Assembly (NCBI GenBank): GCA_030427585.1 | Contig: JAUIBW010000020.1 | Location: forward strand, 1-64,000 | Direction of reading: 5' to 3' | DNA: 64,000 nt | From: Bacteroidia bacterium | GTDB taxonomy: Bacteria; Bacteroidota; Bacteroidia; Flavobacteriales; Flavobacteriaceae | Shown: piece by piece, positions 39,301-47,598 of the stretch | How positions within the stretch are numbered: the first letter of the stretch is position 1 | Layout: each line of letters begins with the position of its first letter | Made by a program: the position numbers and the translations under genes | The notes under the pieces: generated by a model | The model's input: the letters and a program-made list of their open reading frames with translations, nothing else | Told to the model about the DNA's origin: nothing | Databases searched by the model: none

Positions 39301-39657
39301 TTATAGCTCCTGAAATTGTATTGTTGAAATCTTGCCATCTGCGTTAAGTTGAAGGTCCATTGCTAAAACTGCTTTATCAAATGCTACTTCATAACTATAA
39401 ATCCCTTCGGCGGTTTCAATAAAAGTTATATTTTTTATACTGCCGAACTGCCCATAACAACCATTTATAAAATTAGACACTCCTTCTTTTGTCATACTTT
39501 CTTGCATTTCGGAAGTGTACATATCAAAAATAGCATTTACATCTTGTGTATTAAAATATTCTAGAAAAGTCTTTGTCGTACTTTTATAAGTACTCGCATC
39601 CTGAGCTAAACCATATTGAATGGTAAAACAAGTTAACAGTAAGATTATATATTTCAT
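39301..39657 (-). CDS. DUF3887-like small secreted protein
   Basis: 118 residues with signal peptide (1-18, ending GLAQ). The mature part resembles the NTF2-like/DUF3887 fold: TFLEYFNTQDVNAIFDMYTSEMQESMT and a C-terminal strand pair DLQLNADGKISTIQF. Periplasmic or secreted, function unknown. Stands alone, 96 bases from smpB. Confidence 0.72.
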   Translation of the reverse strand: MKYIILLLTCFTIQYGLAQDASTYKSTTKTFLEYFNTQDVNAIFDMYTSEMQESMTKEGVSNFINGCYGQFGSIKNITFIETAEGIYSYEVAFDKAVLAMDLQLNADGKISTIQFQEL

Positions 39658-39824
39658 AGCATTTTCATTTTGGGGTTAGGTATTGCAAAATAATTATCTT
39701 TTTGCTAAAATTAAAAAAAAGAATCTTCAATTCACATTTATCAAGTAAGCATAAAACTGGGTTTTCGTCTAAAAAAAATAATTGGTTGTACCTGTTATTT
39801 AGTTTAACAAAATTGTTACAATTA

Positions 39825-39853
39825 TTGAAAAGAGAAAGATTAATTTAGTTTTT
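39825..39853 (+). promoter_or_regulatory. Promoter candidate of the DUF6503-like gene
   Basis: TTG (39825-39827), 18-base spacer, TAGTTTTT (39846-39853; 7/8 of TAnnTTTG). It ends 14 bases before the ATG. Confidence 0.4.
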
Positions 39854-39867
39854 TTAAATGTTTTTTT

Positions 39868-40617
39868 ATGCAACGTTATTTTATAGTATTAGTATTTGCT
39901 TTTTCTTCTGTTACTGCTGTTTTTGCTCAGTTTTCTGCTCAAGAAATAGTAGATAAAACAATAGAAAAAGCAGGGGGAACCAATTATGATAGAGCTATTA
40001 TACATTTCGTTTTTAGAGGGAAACAATATCGAAGTAAAAGAGGAGAAGGGTTATATGAGTTAGAAAGATTTGTAAATGGGCCTAAAGGAATAATGCACGA
40101 TGTGATAAGTAATGCTGGTTTGAAAAGAACTATAGAGAATTGCCCGGTAACAGTTGCAGATTCTTTGGTTACAAAAATAAGCGATGGAGTAAATTCTGTT
40201 CATTATTTTGCTAGTCTTCCATATGGACTTAATGCTCCGGCAGTGCATAAAAAACTAGTAGGCGAATCGGTTATCAATGAATCTCCATATTACAAAGTTA
40301 AAGTAACTTTTGATCAGGAAGGTGGCGGAACCGATTTTGAAGATGAGTTCATGTACTGGATACATAAGGAGAATTTTACGGTAGATTACCTGGCCTATAA
40401 ATATGCCGTAAATGGTGGAGGAATACGCTTTAGAGAAGCTTATAATCCAAGAAATATAAACGGAATACGTTTTGTAGATTATAAAAATTATAAAACAAAT
40501 GATCTAACCATACCATTACATGATCTGGATAAATTATTCGAAAAGAAGCAACTAAAATTACTTTCTAAAATAGAACTGGAAGATATTTATGTTTATGTCG
40601 AAAGAGATTGTTGTTAG
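39868..40617 (+). CDS. DUF6503-like secreted protein
   Basis: 249 residues with a signal peptide (1-21, AVFAQ). The mature region starts with SAQEIVDKTIEKAGGTNYDRA and is beta-rich (FRGKQYRSKRGEGLYELERF; YKVKVTFDQEGGGTDFEDEFMYWI), a pattern shared with the LolA-like lipoprotein-carrier superfamily. The family designation is from memory; function unknown. Its stop overlaps the convergent SixA-like gene by 4 bases. Confidence 0.7.
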   Translation: MQRYFIVLVFAFSSVTAVFAQFSAQEIVDKTIEKAGGTNYDRAIIHFVFRGKQYRSKRGEGLYELERFVNGPKGIMHDVISNAGLKRTIENCPVTVADSLVTKISDGVNSVHYFASLPYGLNAPAVHKKLVGESVINESPYYKVKVTFDQEGGGTDFEDEFMYWIHKENFTVDYLAYKYAVNGGGIRFREAYNPRNINGIRFVDYKNYKTNDLTIPLHDLDKLFEKKQLKLLSKIELEDIYVYVERDCC

Positions 40618-41126
40618 TTGATAGTGAGTACAGTATCAGAAATTATATCACCAGTAACTTTTATAATGAATAGCTTACCGTAGATTTTTTCATCTATAGC
40701 ACTATATTTTTCCTTACCGATAATTTTATTAACAAAAGCAGGAGTTGTATTGCTATGACCAACAACTACAACAGTTTTTCCTTTAGTTTTTTTCTGAAAC
40801 TCGGTATCGTTTAAATTTCGAGGATCATATAAAACAAGTTCTAAATTCTTACTTTTAGCAATTGGCTCTGCTGTTTTTCTGGTTCTAATATAGTCTGTTG
40901 TATATACCATATTTACGGGTACATCAACAAGCATTTTTGCCCAGTTTTCTGATCGTATTTTTCCAGCTTCTGTAAGGTCTGGGTTTCGATTACCAGGATC
41001 ACTAAGATCTTTTTCAGCATGTCTAATTAAGAAATATGTAGTCGTTGCTTGTTGTTGGGATACATTACTTTGGCAAGAACTAACCCAGGAAGAAAGAAAA
41101 ATAAGTAAAATGAATATAGGTTTCAT
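40614..41126 (-). CDS. SixA-like histidine phosphatase lipoprotein
   Basis: 170 residues with lipobox WVSSC (Cys18), so it is exported. The histidine-phosphatase core shows LIRHAEKDL (catalytic RHxE), the DYIRTRKTAEPIAK block and VVVGHSNTTP (second His). SixA proper is cytosolic and removes phosphate from phospho-His domains; an exported version probably hydrolyses small phosphate esters. Substrate unknown. Confidence 0.85.
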   Translation of the reverse strand: MKPIFILLIFLSSWVSSCQSNVSQQQATTTYFLIRHAEKDLSDPGNRNPDLTEAGKIRSENWAKMLVDVPVNMVYTTDYIRTRKTAEPIAKSKNLELVLYDPRNLNDTEFQKKTKGKTVVVVGHSNTTPAFVNKIIGKEKYSAIDEKIYGKLFIIKVTGDIISDTVLTIN

Positions 41127-41271
41127 CTGTTTTGTGTTTATTGTCTTAGAAGCTAGATAGAGAAGTATTGAAAATCTAAATTATGTTTAAGTTATGACAT
41201 AAAACTCAATAATATCTAATGTAAAAATAGTTATTATAAAAATAATATTAATTTTTTTATACCCGATTCTA

Positions 41272-41397
41272 TTATTCTAACATTCCCATTTGCCAAATAA
41301 CGATACCCATGGATAGAATAGCAATGATAAAAAATCCTATATAAATATAGGAGCTTCTTCTTTTATTAGAAGAGCCTAAATCGCCAGAAGATTTCAT
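41272..41397 (-). CDS. Small single-pass membrane protein (41 aa)
   Basis: An unannotated short frame from ATG 41397 to TAA 41272. It has a polar, Ser/Arg/Lys-rich N-terminus (MKSSGDLGSSNKRRSS) followed by one 19-residue hydrophobic helix ending in WQMGMLE. The positive-inside arrangement fits an inner-membrane protein with a cytoplasmic N-terminus. It sits alone between the thioesterase and the SixA-like gene. No family is recognised; coding is inferred from frame, topology and spacing. Confidence 0.55.
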   Translation of the reverse strand: MKSSGDLGSSNKRRSSYIYIGFFIIAILSMGIVIWQMGMLE

Positions 41398-41453
41398 ATG
41401 GCCAGTTTTAAATGGTTACGTTTCTATAGTAAGACGAATAAAAAACGAAAATG

Positions 41454-41936
41454 TTACACTTTTTGTGGCTTTAATTGTAAAATTCTTTCTTCAAAACTAG
41501 TAGCAGATATGGGTTCTATTATATTTTTAAATAACTCTAGGAGTTCTTGATCGTGATTCCAGCGCTTTTGCTGTAATAAATTAAAATGTATAAAAGAACT
41601 CCATAATACAGCCTTAAGCTCAGTTTTATCATGGTTCCACATTCTGATTTCTACATGCAACTGATTTTCTGTATATCGTATAAGTTGAGAATTGATAACC
41701 ACGTCCTCCATAAGTAAGGCAGGTTTTAAATAAGCAATCTGGTTTGTGCCTACTACCCAGCTAATACCTTGGTTTTTTGCTAGTTTAAAAATATCAAGGT
41801 TGTAGTATTGATCAATCTGATCTTCTCGTGCATTGATCATATAATTAATGTATGCAGCATTATTAAGATGGTTAAAAGGGTCACAGTCCTGAAATCTTAT
41901 TTTCGCTTTGCTTTCTGGTATTTTAGTTAATGTCAT
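41454..41936 (-). CDS. Acyl-CoA thioesterase, hot-dog fold (4HBT family)
   Basis: 160 residues. The active-site stretch RFQDCDPFNHLNNAAYINYM matches the DxDxxxHxNNxxYxxY pattern of 4-hydroxybenzoyl-CoA-type thioesterases. The rest is a single hot-dog domain. The gene is preceded by an operator-like palindrome (41953-41966) identical to one before the adjacent TetR gene, so it is most likely controlled by that regulator. Substrate unknown. Confidence 0.87.
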   Translation of the reverse strand: MTLTKIPESKAKIRFQDCDPFNHLNNAAYINYMINAREDQIDQYYNLDIFKLAKNQGISWVVGTNQIAYLKPALLMEDVVINSQLIRYTENQLHVEIRMWNHDKTELKAVLWSSFIHFNLLQQKRWNHDQELLELFKNIIEPISATSFEERILQLKPQKV

Positions 41937-41952
41937 AATTTAATTTATTTTT

Positions 41953-41966
41953 ATACCAATCGGTAT
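41953..41966. promoter_or_regulatory. TetR operator, copy 1 (upstream of thioesterase)
   Basis: ATACCAATCGGTAT, arms ATACC and GGTAT around AATC; the 6-base arms extend to TATACC/GGTATA. It lies 16 bases before the thioesterase start and is identical to the second copy at 42622-42635. Confidence 0.75.
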
Positions 41967-41990
41967 ATTTATAGTTAAAAAAAATGATAA

Positions 41991-42587
41991 TTATCGTTTA
42001 AGGTTTTTATGAATCATAATATCTATCTGATCCATGGTTTCAAGTAAATAGCTGTTATCTTCCATAGTATGAGTCATAAAAATAGCCCCGGTGATCATAC
42101 TATACAATCGTTTTGCATATAACATCGAGCTTACTTCCTCTTTTATTTCTTTGCATTCTTTGCCGGCATCTATAAGCTTAGCAACATTGTTTTGGATTTT
42201 AGAGATTGCAGATTTTACATGTTTAAAAAGAGTAGGAACCTGATATTTTGCATCAACCCCCATATTAAGTACAGGGCAACCGCCTATCTCTTGAGTGAAA
42301 TTATAATAGTTTCGATAAAAGTCGGTAACCAAAAATAATTTCTCTAAAGGTGAGTTACTTAAAGCTTGATGATCGGCTATTCGACCAATCATATTTCCTT
42401 CGGTCATCTTAAAGGCGGCTATAGCTAATTCTTCTTTATTTTTAAAATTTCCATAAATAGCACCTTTAGTAAGCCCAGTAGCTTTGGTAATGTCACTCAA
42501 ACTTGTTGCAGCATATCCATTTTTGTTAAAAATAGGAGCAACGGTTTGAATTATAAATTCTGCTGTTTGTTCGGCTTTGGTAAGCAT
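41991..42587 (-). CDS. TetR/AcrR family transcriptional regulator
   Basis: 198 residues. N-terminal helix-turn-helix: NKNGYAATSLSDITKATGLTKGAIYGNFKNKEELAIA. The C-terminal ligand-binding part is helical and has a conserved-looking GGCPVLNMGVDA segment typical of the AcrR/TetR_C-33-like branch. Flanked by two identical palindromes, one in its own promoter and one before the thioesterase, so autoregulation and control of the neighbour are likely. The ligand may be an acyl-CoA or fatty acid. Confidence 0.92.
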   Translation of the reverse strand: MLTKAEQTAEFIIQTVAPIFNKNGYAATSLSDITKATGLTKGAIYGNFKNKEELAIAAFKMTEGNMIGRIADHQALSNSPLEKLFLVTDFYRNYYNFTQEIGGCPVLNMGVDAKYQVPTLFKHVKSAISKIQNNVAKLIDAGKECKEIKEEVSSMLYAKRLYSMITGAIFMTHTMEDNSYLLETMDQIDIMIHKNLKR

Positions 42588-42606
42588 GTTTTACTAAAAA
42601 TATAAT

Positions 42607-42614
42607 CAAATATA
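42607..42614 (-). promoter_or_regulatory. -7 element of the tetR gene
   Basis: On the minus strand TATATTTG, exact TAnnTTTG, 19 bases before the start. The palindrome at 42622-42635 lies just upstream, inside the spacer to a -33 box, an ideal repressor position. Confidence 0.55.
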
Positions 42615-42621
42615 CTAAAAA

Positions 42622-42635
42622 ATACCAATCGGTAT
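42622..42635. promoter_or_regulatory. TetR operator, copy 2 (tetR promoter)
   Basis: ATACCAATCGGTAT, identical in all 14 bases and in orientation to copy 1 at 41953-41966. It is 34 bases before the tetR start codon and overlaps the promoter spacer. Confidence 0.75.
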
Positions 42636-42707
42636 ATTTTTTAACATAATGATGTTTTATTTTAACATATTCTGAAGCAAACTTAATAAAAGAAAGAATC
42701 TTTAGTT

Positions 42708-43349
42708 TTAATGGATATTACTATAGATATGATCTAAAGGTTCTGTATTGGTAATACTTTTTGGAAGATTACAGGCATCTTGGATCTTCATTTCTTGGAA
42801 ATCGAGTAAAAGATCAAATTTTTCGAGAGCAACTTGTGCTTGGTCACATCCCACATTGATGTTTCTAATATTGTTAGTTTTGATTTTTTTTGGATTGCTA
42901 CTCCTGTTTTCAAAATCTTTAAATTGACATTTTATAACATCCCTATCTTTAAAATAAAACCGTTCTTCAAGTGTTAATTCAACATTTGCTAATCTGCGCT
43001 TGCCAGAACGACTTCTTTCATAATCTTTATACCAAACCTTATGAATAGCATATTGAAAGAATAGTTGATTATCCCAAATATAAAATTCATCTCTAAATTT
43101 TACATGCCCTAAAGTATATGTATGTACGATATGTTTTAACTCGGTACCATTGTAATAAAAGGTAAGTGATCCTTTTTCTGTTGATTCATCACAAGAATAA
43201 TCGGTATGATGTTGTCTAAGTGTATTAGTATCTACTAATTCTCGAATAAGTTGATATTTATTTCTAATATCAGATAAGGCTCCCTTTTTGCTTTGGCCCA
43301 GGGAGATGTGTGAAATCAGTAGAAGTGCAAATAATATGGTTGGTCTCAT
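42708..43349 (-). CDS. Secreted hypothetical protein
   Basis: 213 residues with signal peptide (1-18, SLGQ). The mature part is basic and rich in aromatic strands (GSLTFYYNGTELKHIVHTY; FRDEFYIWDNQLFFQYAIHK; ERFYFKDRDVIKCQFKDFE), suggesting a beta-sheet fold. No family recognised. Lies between tetR and clpB on the same strand, with the clpB terminator in front of it. Confidence 0.7.
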   Translation of the reverse strand: MRPTILFALLLISHISLGQSKKGALSDIRNKYQLIRELVDTNTLRQHHTDYSCDESTEKGSLTFYYNGTELKHIVHTYTLGHVKFRDEFYIWDNQLFFQYAIHKVWYKDYERSRSGKRRLANVELTLEERFYFKDRDVIKCQFKDFENRSSNPKKIKTNNIRNINVGCDQAQVALEKFDLLLDFQEMKIQDACNLPKSITNTEPLDHIYSNIH

Positions 43350-43495
43350 TGAGGGAGCAATGTACTTAAAAACCTTGTTTTTTTCTTTATTTAGTTATTA
43401 ACCATTGTAGGAATAATTTTGTTAATATCTACGGTAAAACCGTAATATTAGCTATTCGACAGCACATAACATTGTTGATTTTTTTGTTTAAAATT

Positions 43496-43533
43496 AATAG
43501 AGCTATTGGTTTAAAAAAATCAATAGCTCTATT
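43496..43533. terminator. Terminator of clpB
   Basis: AATAGAGCTATTG (43496-43508) pairs with CAATAGCTCTATT (43521-43533), a 13-base perfect stem. On the minus strand it lies 30 bases after the clpB stop and runs into an AT tract. Confidence 0.75.
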
Positions 43534-43563
43534 TTTATATAAATTTATTTTATCTCTTAATAT

Positions 43564-46164
43564 TTAAGAAACCAAATTTTCCTGATTTCTAAATACTAGA
43601 TTATCATCAAATTCATCCAGTAATATCACACTTTCTGTAGAAATTTTACCTGCTAGAATTTCTTTTGATAGCTTATTTAAAACTTCTTTTTGAATTGTAC
43701 GTTTCACTGGTCTAGCACCAAATTCTGGTTGAAAGCCTCTTTCAGAAAGATAGGCTATGGCCTGTTCTGTAGCATCCAAAGTTATGTGTTGCTCTGCCAG
43801 CATCTTAGAAACGTGCTTTAACTGAAGCTTTACAATTTCATTGATATTAGCTTTGGTAAGCGGAGAAAACATAATGATATCATCTATTCTGTTTAAAAAC
43901 TCGGGACGAACAGATTGTTTTAATATTCCTAATACTTCAACTTTGGCGGCCTCCATAGCTGTATCCATATCTTTGATAGTTTCAAATTTTTCTTGTATAA
44001 TGTGGCTACCCATGTTGCTAGTCATAATAATGATAGTATTTCTAAAATCGGCAACTCTACCTTTATTATCTGTTAAGCGACCTTCATCTAATACTTGTAA
44101 TAATACATTAAATGTGTCTGGGTGTGCTTTTTCTATTTCGTCTAGTAGGACTACAGAATATGGTTTTCTTCGAACAGCTTCGGTTAATTGTCCGCCTTCA
44201 TCATAACCTACATATCCGGGAGGTGCTCCCATTAACCTGCTTACCGAATGGCGTTCTTGATATTCACTCATGTCTATTCGGGTCATAGCAGTTTCATCAT
44301 TAAAAAGGTATTCTGCCAGAGCTTTTGCTAATTCTGTTTTACCTACCCCGGTGGTTCCTAGAAATAGGAATGACCCGATCGGCTTTTTTTGATCTTGCAA
44401 ACCTGCACGGCTTCTTCGTACAGCGTCACTAACAGCTTGTATAGCTTCGGTTTGTCCCACTACACGTTTTTGTAATTCTTCTTCGAGTACCAATAATTTT
44501 TCACGTTCACTTTGCAGCATTTTGGTTACCGGTATTCCTGTCCATTTTGCTATTACTTCTGCAATATCATCATTGGTCACTTCTTCTTTAATAAGTGAAG
44601 ATTTACTTTGTTGCTCGTTTAACTGTTTTTGCAATTCATCCAGTCGTTCTTGAGCATCTTTTATTTTTCCATATCGTAGCTCGGCAACTTTTCCATAATC
44701 TCCATTCCTTTCTGCGCGTTCTGCTTCAAGTTTAAATTCTTCAATATCTGTTTTTGCATTTTGAATAGCATCTACAACTTCTTTCTCGCTTTGCCATTTT
44801 GAGAAAATCTCATTTCGTTCTTCTTTTATATTCGCAAGATCACCATTAAGTGCTTTTAGCTTGGTTTCATCATCTTCGCGTTTTATGGCTTCGATTTCGA
44901 TTTCGAGCTGCATAATCCTTCTATCTAGCACGTCGAGTTCTTCAGGTTTAGAATTAATTTCCATTCTAAGTTTAGAAGCGGCTTCATCCATTAAATCGAT
45001 AGCCTTATCGGGTAAAAACCTATTGGTGATATAACGTTGTGATAATTCTACCGCAGCGATTATAGCTTCGTCTTTTATACGTACTTTATGATGTGTTTCG
45101 TACTTTTCTTTAATTCCTCTAAGAATAGATATCGCACTTTCTGTGTCTGGTTCATCTACCATAACTTTTTGAAAACGTCTTTCCAGGGCTTTATCTTTTT
45201 CAAAATACTTTTGATATTCATCCAGAGTTGTGGCCCCAATTGCACGAAGTTCTCCTCTTGCCAAAGCTGGTTTTAGGATATTGGCAGCATCCATAGCTCC
45301 TTGGCCGCCTCCTGCGCCTACAAGAGTATGGATTTCATCAATAAATAATACGATGTCACCGTCGCTAGAAGTTACTTCTTTTACCACAGATTTAAGGCGT
45401 TCTTCAAATTCACCTTTAAATTTTGCACCAGCTATTAAGGCTCCCATGTCCAAAGAAAAAATTTGTTTGTTCTTAAGATTTTCGGGGATATCTCCGGCGA
45501 TAATTCGATGCGCTAATCCTTCGGCAATAGCAGTTTTACCTACACCGGGCTCACCAACCAACATTGGATTGTTTTTGGTACGACGAGAAAGGATTTGTAA
45601 TATCCTTCGGATTTCTTCATCGCGACCTATAACAGGGTCTAATTTTCCACTTTCTGCCATTTCATTAAGGTTCTTAGCATATTTGCTTAACGCCTGGTAG
45701 GTCTCTTCTGCACTTTGTGATGTTACGCGTTCGCCTTTTCTGATCTCATTAATAGCTTCGGTTAAATGTTTTTCTGTTACTCCCTGGTCTTTTAAGATTT
45801 GCGCAATCTTACTTTTAGATTTAAAAATGGCAATCACCAGATGTTCAATAGAAACATACTCGTCATTCATCTTTTTAGCAATAATACTTGCTTCATTTAA
45901 TGATTTTCCGGCCTCTCTTGATAACTGTAATTCTCCACCAGAAACTTTAGGAAAACTTTCTAATGTGCTATCAAGAACTTGTTGTAAAAGATCAATATTT
46001 ACATTTAACTTTTTTAATAAAAAAGGAAGCACATTTTCGTCTACGTTAAAAATAGCTTTAAAAATATGTTCGTTTTCTATTTGTTGATGTCCAAAACCTT
46101 GAGCAAGCTGTTGTGCTTGTTGTATGGCTTCTTGTGATTTTATAGTGAAATTATTAAAATTCAT
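43564..46164 (-). CDS. clpB: ATP-dependent disaggregase ClpB
   Basis: 866 residues, the Hsp100 disaggregase acting with DnaK. N-domain (1-145), NBD1 with Walker A GEPGVGKT and DEIHTL, a coiled-coil middle domain (about 400-530) and NBD2 with GTTGVGKT, DEIEKAHPD and the arginine-finger region NRIDDI. Length is canonical. It diverges from ytxJ across a 202-base region with a strong palindrome. Confidence 0.98.
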   Translation of the reverse strand: MNFNNFTIKSQEAIQQAQQLAQGFGHQQIENEHIFKAIFNVDENVLPFLLKKLNVNIDLLQQVLDSTLESFPKVSGGELQLSREAGKSLNEASIIAKKMNDEYVSIEHLVIAIFKSKSKIAQILKDQGVTEKHLTEAINEIRKGERVTSQSAEETYQALSKYAKNLNEMAESGKLDPVIGRDEEIRRILQILSRRTKNNPMLVGEPGVGKTAIAEGLAHRIIAGDIPENLKNKQIFSLDMGALIAGAKFKGEFEERLKSVVKEVTSSDGDIVLFIDEIHTLVGAGGGQGAMDAANILKPALARGELRAIGATTLDEYQKYFEKDKALERRFQKVMVDEPDTESAISILRGIKEKYETHHKVRIKDEAIIAAVELSQRYITNRFLPDKAIDLMDEAASKLRMEINSKPEELDVLDRRIMQLEIEIEAIKREDDETKLKALNGDLANIKEERNEIFSKWQSEKEVVDAIQNAKTDIEEFKLEAERAERNGDYGKVAELRYGKIKDAQERLDELQKQLNEQQSKSSLIKEEVTNDDIAEVIAKWTGIPVTKMLQSEREKLLVLEEELQKRVVGQTEAIQAVSDAVRRSRAGLQDQKKPIGSFLFLGTTGVGKTELAKALAEYLFNDETAMTRIDMSEYQERHSVSRLMGAPPGYVGYDEGGQLTEAVRRKPYSVVLLDEIEKAHPDTFNVLLQVLDEGRLTDNKGRVADFRNTIIIMTSNMGSHIIQEKFETIKDMDTAMEAAKVEVLGILKQSVRPEFLNRIDDIIMFSPLTKANINEIVKLQLKHVSKMLAEQHITLDATEQAIAYLSERGFQPEFGARPVKRTIQKEVLNKLSKEILAGKISTESVILLDEFDDNLVFRNQENLVS

Positions 46165-46307
46165 AGTCTCTTATTTTGAGTTTTCTAGTAGAGAATCAAA
46201 TAATATTCCTACTTCAATAATATGTCAAAATGTCTCGTAGTTAATTGATTTAACTGACTTTTTGACGTAATGTAAAGTTACGAATTTTGTTACGACCAAT
46301 ATATGAT

Positions 46308-46338
46308 CATAGTCAATTTTAAAAATCAATTGACTATG
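46308..46338. promoter_or_regulatory. Perfect palindrome in the clpB/ytxJ divergent promoter region
   Basis: CATAGTCAATT (46308-46318) pairs with AATTGACTATG (46328-46338). Outer GACCA (46294-46298) and TGGTC (46343-46347) add partial symmetry. The right arm overlaps a TATGTTTG -7 element (46335-46342) for ytxJ, so the site could be an operator. Confidence 0.55.
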
Positions 46339-46342
46339 TTTG
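46335..46342 (+). promoter_or_regulatory. -7 element of ytxJ
   Basis: TATGTTTG, exact TAnnTTTG, 24 bases before the ATG at 46367. It overlaps the right arm of the palindrome at 46308-46338. Confidence 0.45.
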
Positions 46343-46366
46343 TGGTCATTCATATTAAAGAAAAAA

Positions 46367-46762
46367 ATGGGAATATTAGGTAAATTATTTGGATCAGAAG
46401 AGAAGGAATCTAAACAAGAAAAACAGGCTTTGCCATGGCAAGTACTCAATTCTATTTCACAACTAGAAGATATTGCAGAGGCATCAAAAACTAAAACACA
46501 GGCTATTTTTAAGCATTCTACTCGTTGTGGTATTAGTAGAATGGTAATTCGTAATTTTGAAAGTAGTTTTGATGTTACAGAAGATCAAATAGATTTGTAT
46601 TATCTTGATTTGTTGAATCATCGTGATGTGTCTGCAGAAGTAGCTGCAAAATTTCAGGTATTTCACGAATCACCACAATTTATTGTTATTAGAAATGGTG
46701 TTACCGTGCATCATTCTTCGCATAGTATGATTACACCTCAGGTATTGCATCAGTTTGTATAA
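46367..46762 (+). CDS. ytxJ: Monothiol bacilliredoxin-like protein YtxJ
   Basis: 131 residues from ATG 46367 (MGILGKLFGSEE), which starts the family homology. Thioredoxin-like fold with the characteristic KHSTRCGISRMV segment holding the single redox Cys, and SPQFIVIRNGVTVHHSSHS. YtxJ acts in the bacillithiol redox system, which Flavobacteriia use as their low-molecular-weight thiol. Its stop is 1 base from the convergent trHb gene. Bacillithiol-synthesis genes are not in the window. Confidence 0.88.
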   Translation: MGILGKLFGSEEKESKQEKQALPWQVLNSISQLEDIAEASKTKTQAIFKHSTRCGISRMVIRNFESSFDVTEDQIDLYYLDLLNHRDVSAEVAAKFQVFHESPQFIVIRNGVTVHHSSHSMITPQVLHQFV

Positions 46763-46763
46763 T

Positions 46764-47183
46764 TTATTTGTTAGGAATCATTTTTTGAGAAGGTCTATCC
46801 TGAAACATTTTTACGAATAATGTTGTACTCATTTTTCTTGCACGGTTTTTAGCTAATGTAGCAAGTTCACCTTCAAAAAGGTCATCTATTGTAGTAATCC
46901 ATAGTTGTAGCCATATTCCAAAGTGTACATTTGTAATGCTATGATTAAATGTTCGATCTACTTGCTTATGAACTTCAATTGGATTTCCTTTAAATTTTGG
47001 AACAAATAAGAGGTTGGTTTCCCAAAAATCGGTTAGCCTATCTAAATGTGTGTCCCAATCTTTTATTACATGATTAAAAATAGGGCCTAAATGCTCTTCT
47101 TTCCTGATTTTTTTATAAAATATAGAAACCAACATTGCTACATCATCTCTATGCCTAATATCATGTTTAGAAATCACTTTCAT
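46764..47183 (-). CDS. Group III truncated haemoglobin
   Basis: 139 residues. The helical globin fold and motif set DIRHRDDVAMLVSIFYKKI, HLGPIFNHVI and LTDFWETNLL identify the trHb III group. The proximal His is in NVHFGIWLQLW. Group III proteins have been linked to NO or peroxide chemistry. It lies downstream of a Crp/Fnr regulator and a small membrane protein on the same strand, consistent with a stress-response unit. Confidence 0.9.
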   Translation of the reverse strand: MKVISKHDIRHRDDVAMLVSIFYKKIRKEEHLGPIFNHVIKDWDTHLDRLTDFWETNLLFVPKFKGNPIEVHKQVDRTFNHSITNVHFGIWLQLWITTIDDLFEGELATLAKNRARKMSTTLFVKMFQDRPSQKMIPNK

Positions 47184-47225
47184 TTGCTTTTTTGTTCTAA
47201 GAAGTCGTACAATTGCTTATTCAAA

Positions 47226-47507
47226 TTAATAAAAAGTGATATTAAGCAATACTAAAAGGGTGTTAATAACCAGACTTGCAATTAGTAGGTTGAATACAAA
47301 TTTAGCTTTCATTTGAGCTAGAATGGATGCATTAAATGCCATACAAACAATTACACAAAGCGATAATTGGACAACTTGTGAAAAAGATCTGTCTTGCATA
47401 AGAATGTACATTGCTGCAACAGATCCTAAACAACTGGAAAGAATAATCATTAATGGAATATATGCCATATACATTTCCTTAAAATCTTTTAATAACTTCG
47501 AATACAT
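47226..47507 (-). CDS. Small integral membrane protein (93 aa)
   Basis: Three hydrophobic segments (about 14-35, 46-65, 70-90) with few charges after the first 13 residues. No motif or family recognised, but frame and position between Crp/Fnr and trHb support a real gene. The opposite-strand frame over the same bases has no such topology and is discarded. Could be a membrane partner of the haemoglobin; this is inference. Confidence 0.65.
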   Translation of the reverse strand: MYSKLLKDFKEMYMAYIPLMIILSSCLGSVAAMYILMQDRSFSQVVQLSLCVIVCMAFNASILAQMKAKFVFNLLIASLVINTLLVLLNITFY

Positions 47508-47598
47508 AACAATTACTTTTAGTGTTGTTCAAAGGTATTTCAAGGAAGTATTATGGTTTTATGATCCTAATCATAAAAAAGTAAATTGAATAAGAAAG

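Noticed and set aside
45230-45700. 156-residue open frame antisense to clpB
   Set aside because: Covers the conserved NBD1 of ClpB on the other strand; no independent support.
47323-47589. 88-residue plus-strand frame over the small membrane gene
   Set aside because: The minus-strand frame has coherent three-TM topology and fits the operon; the plus frame has no recognisable features.
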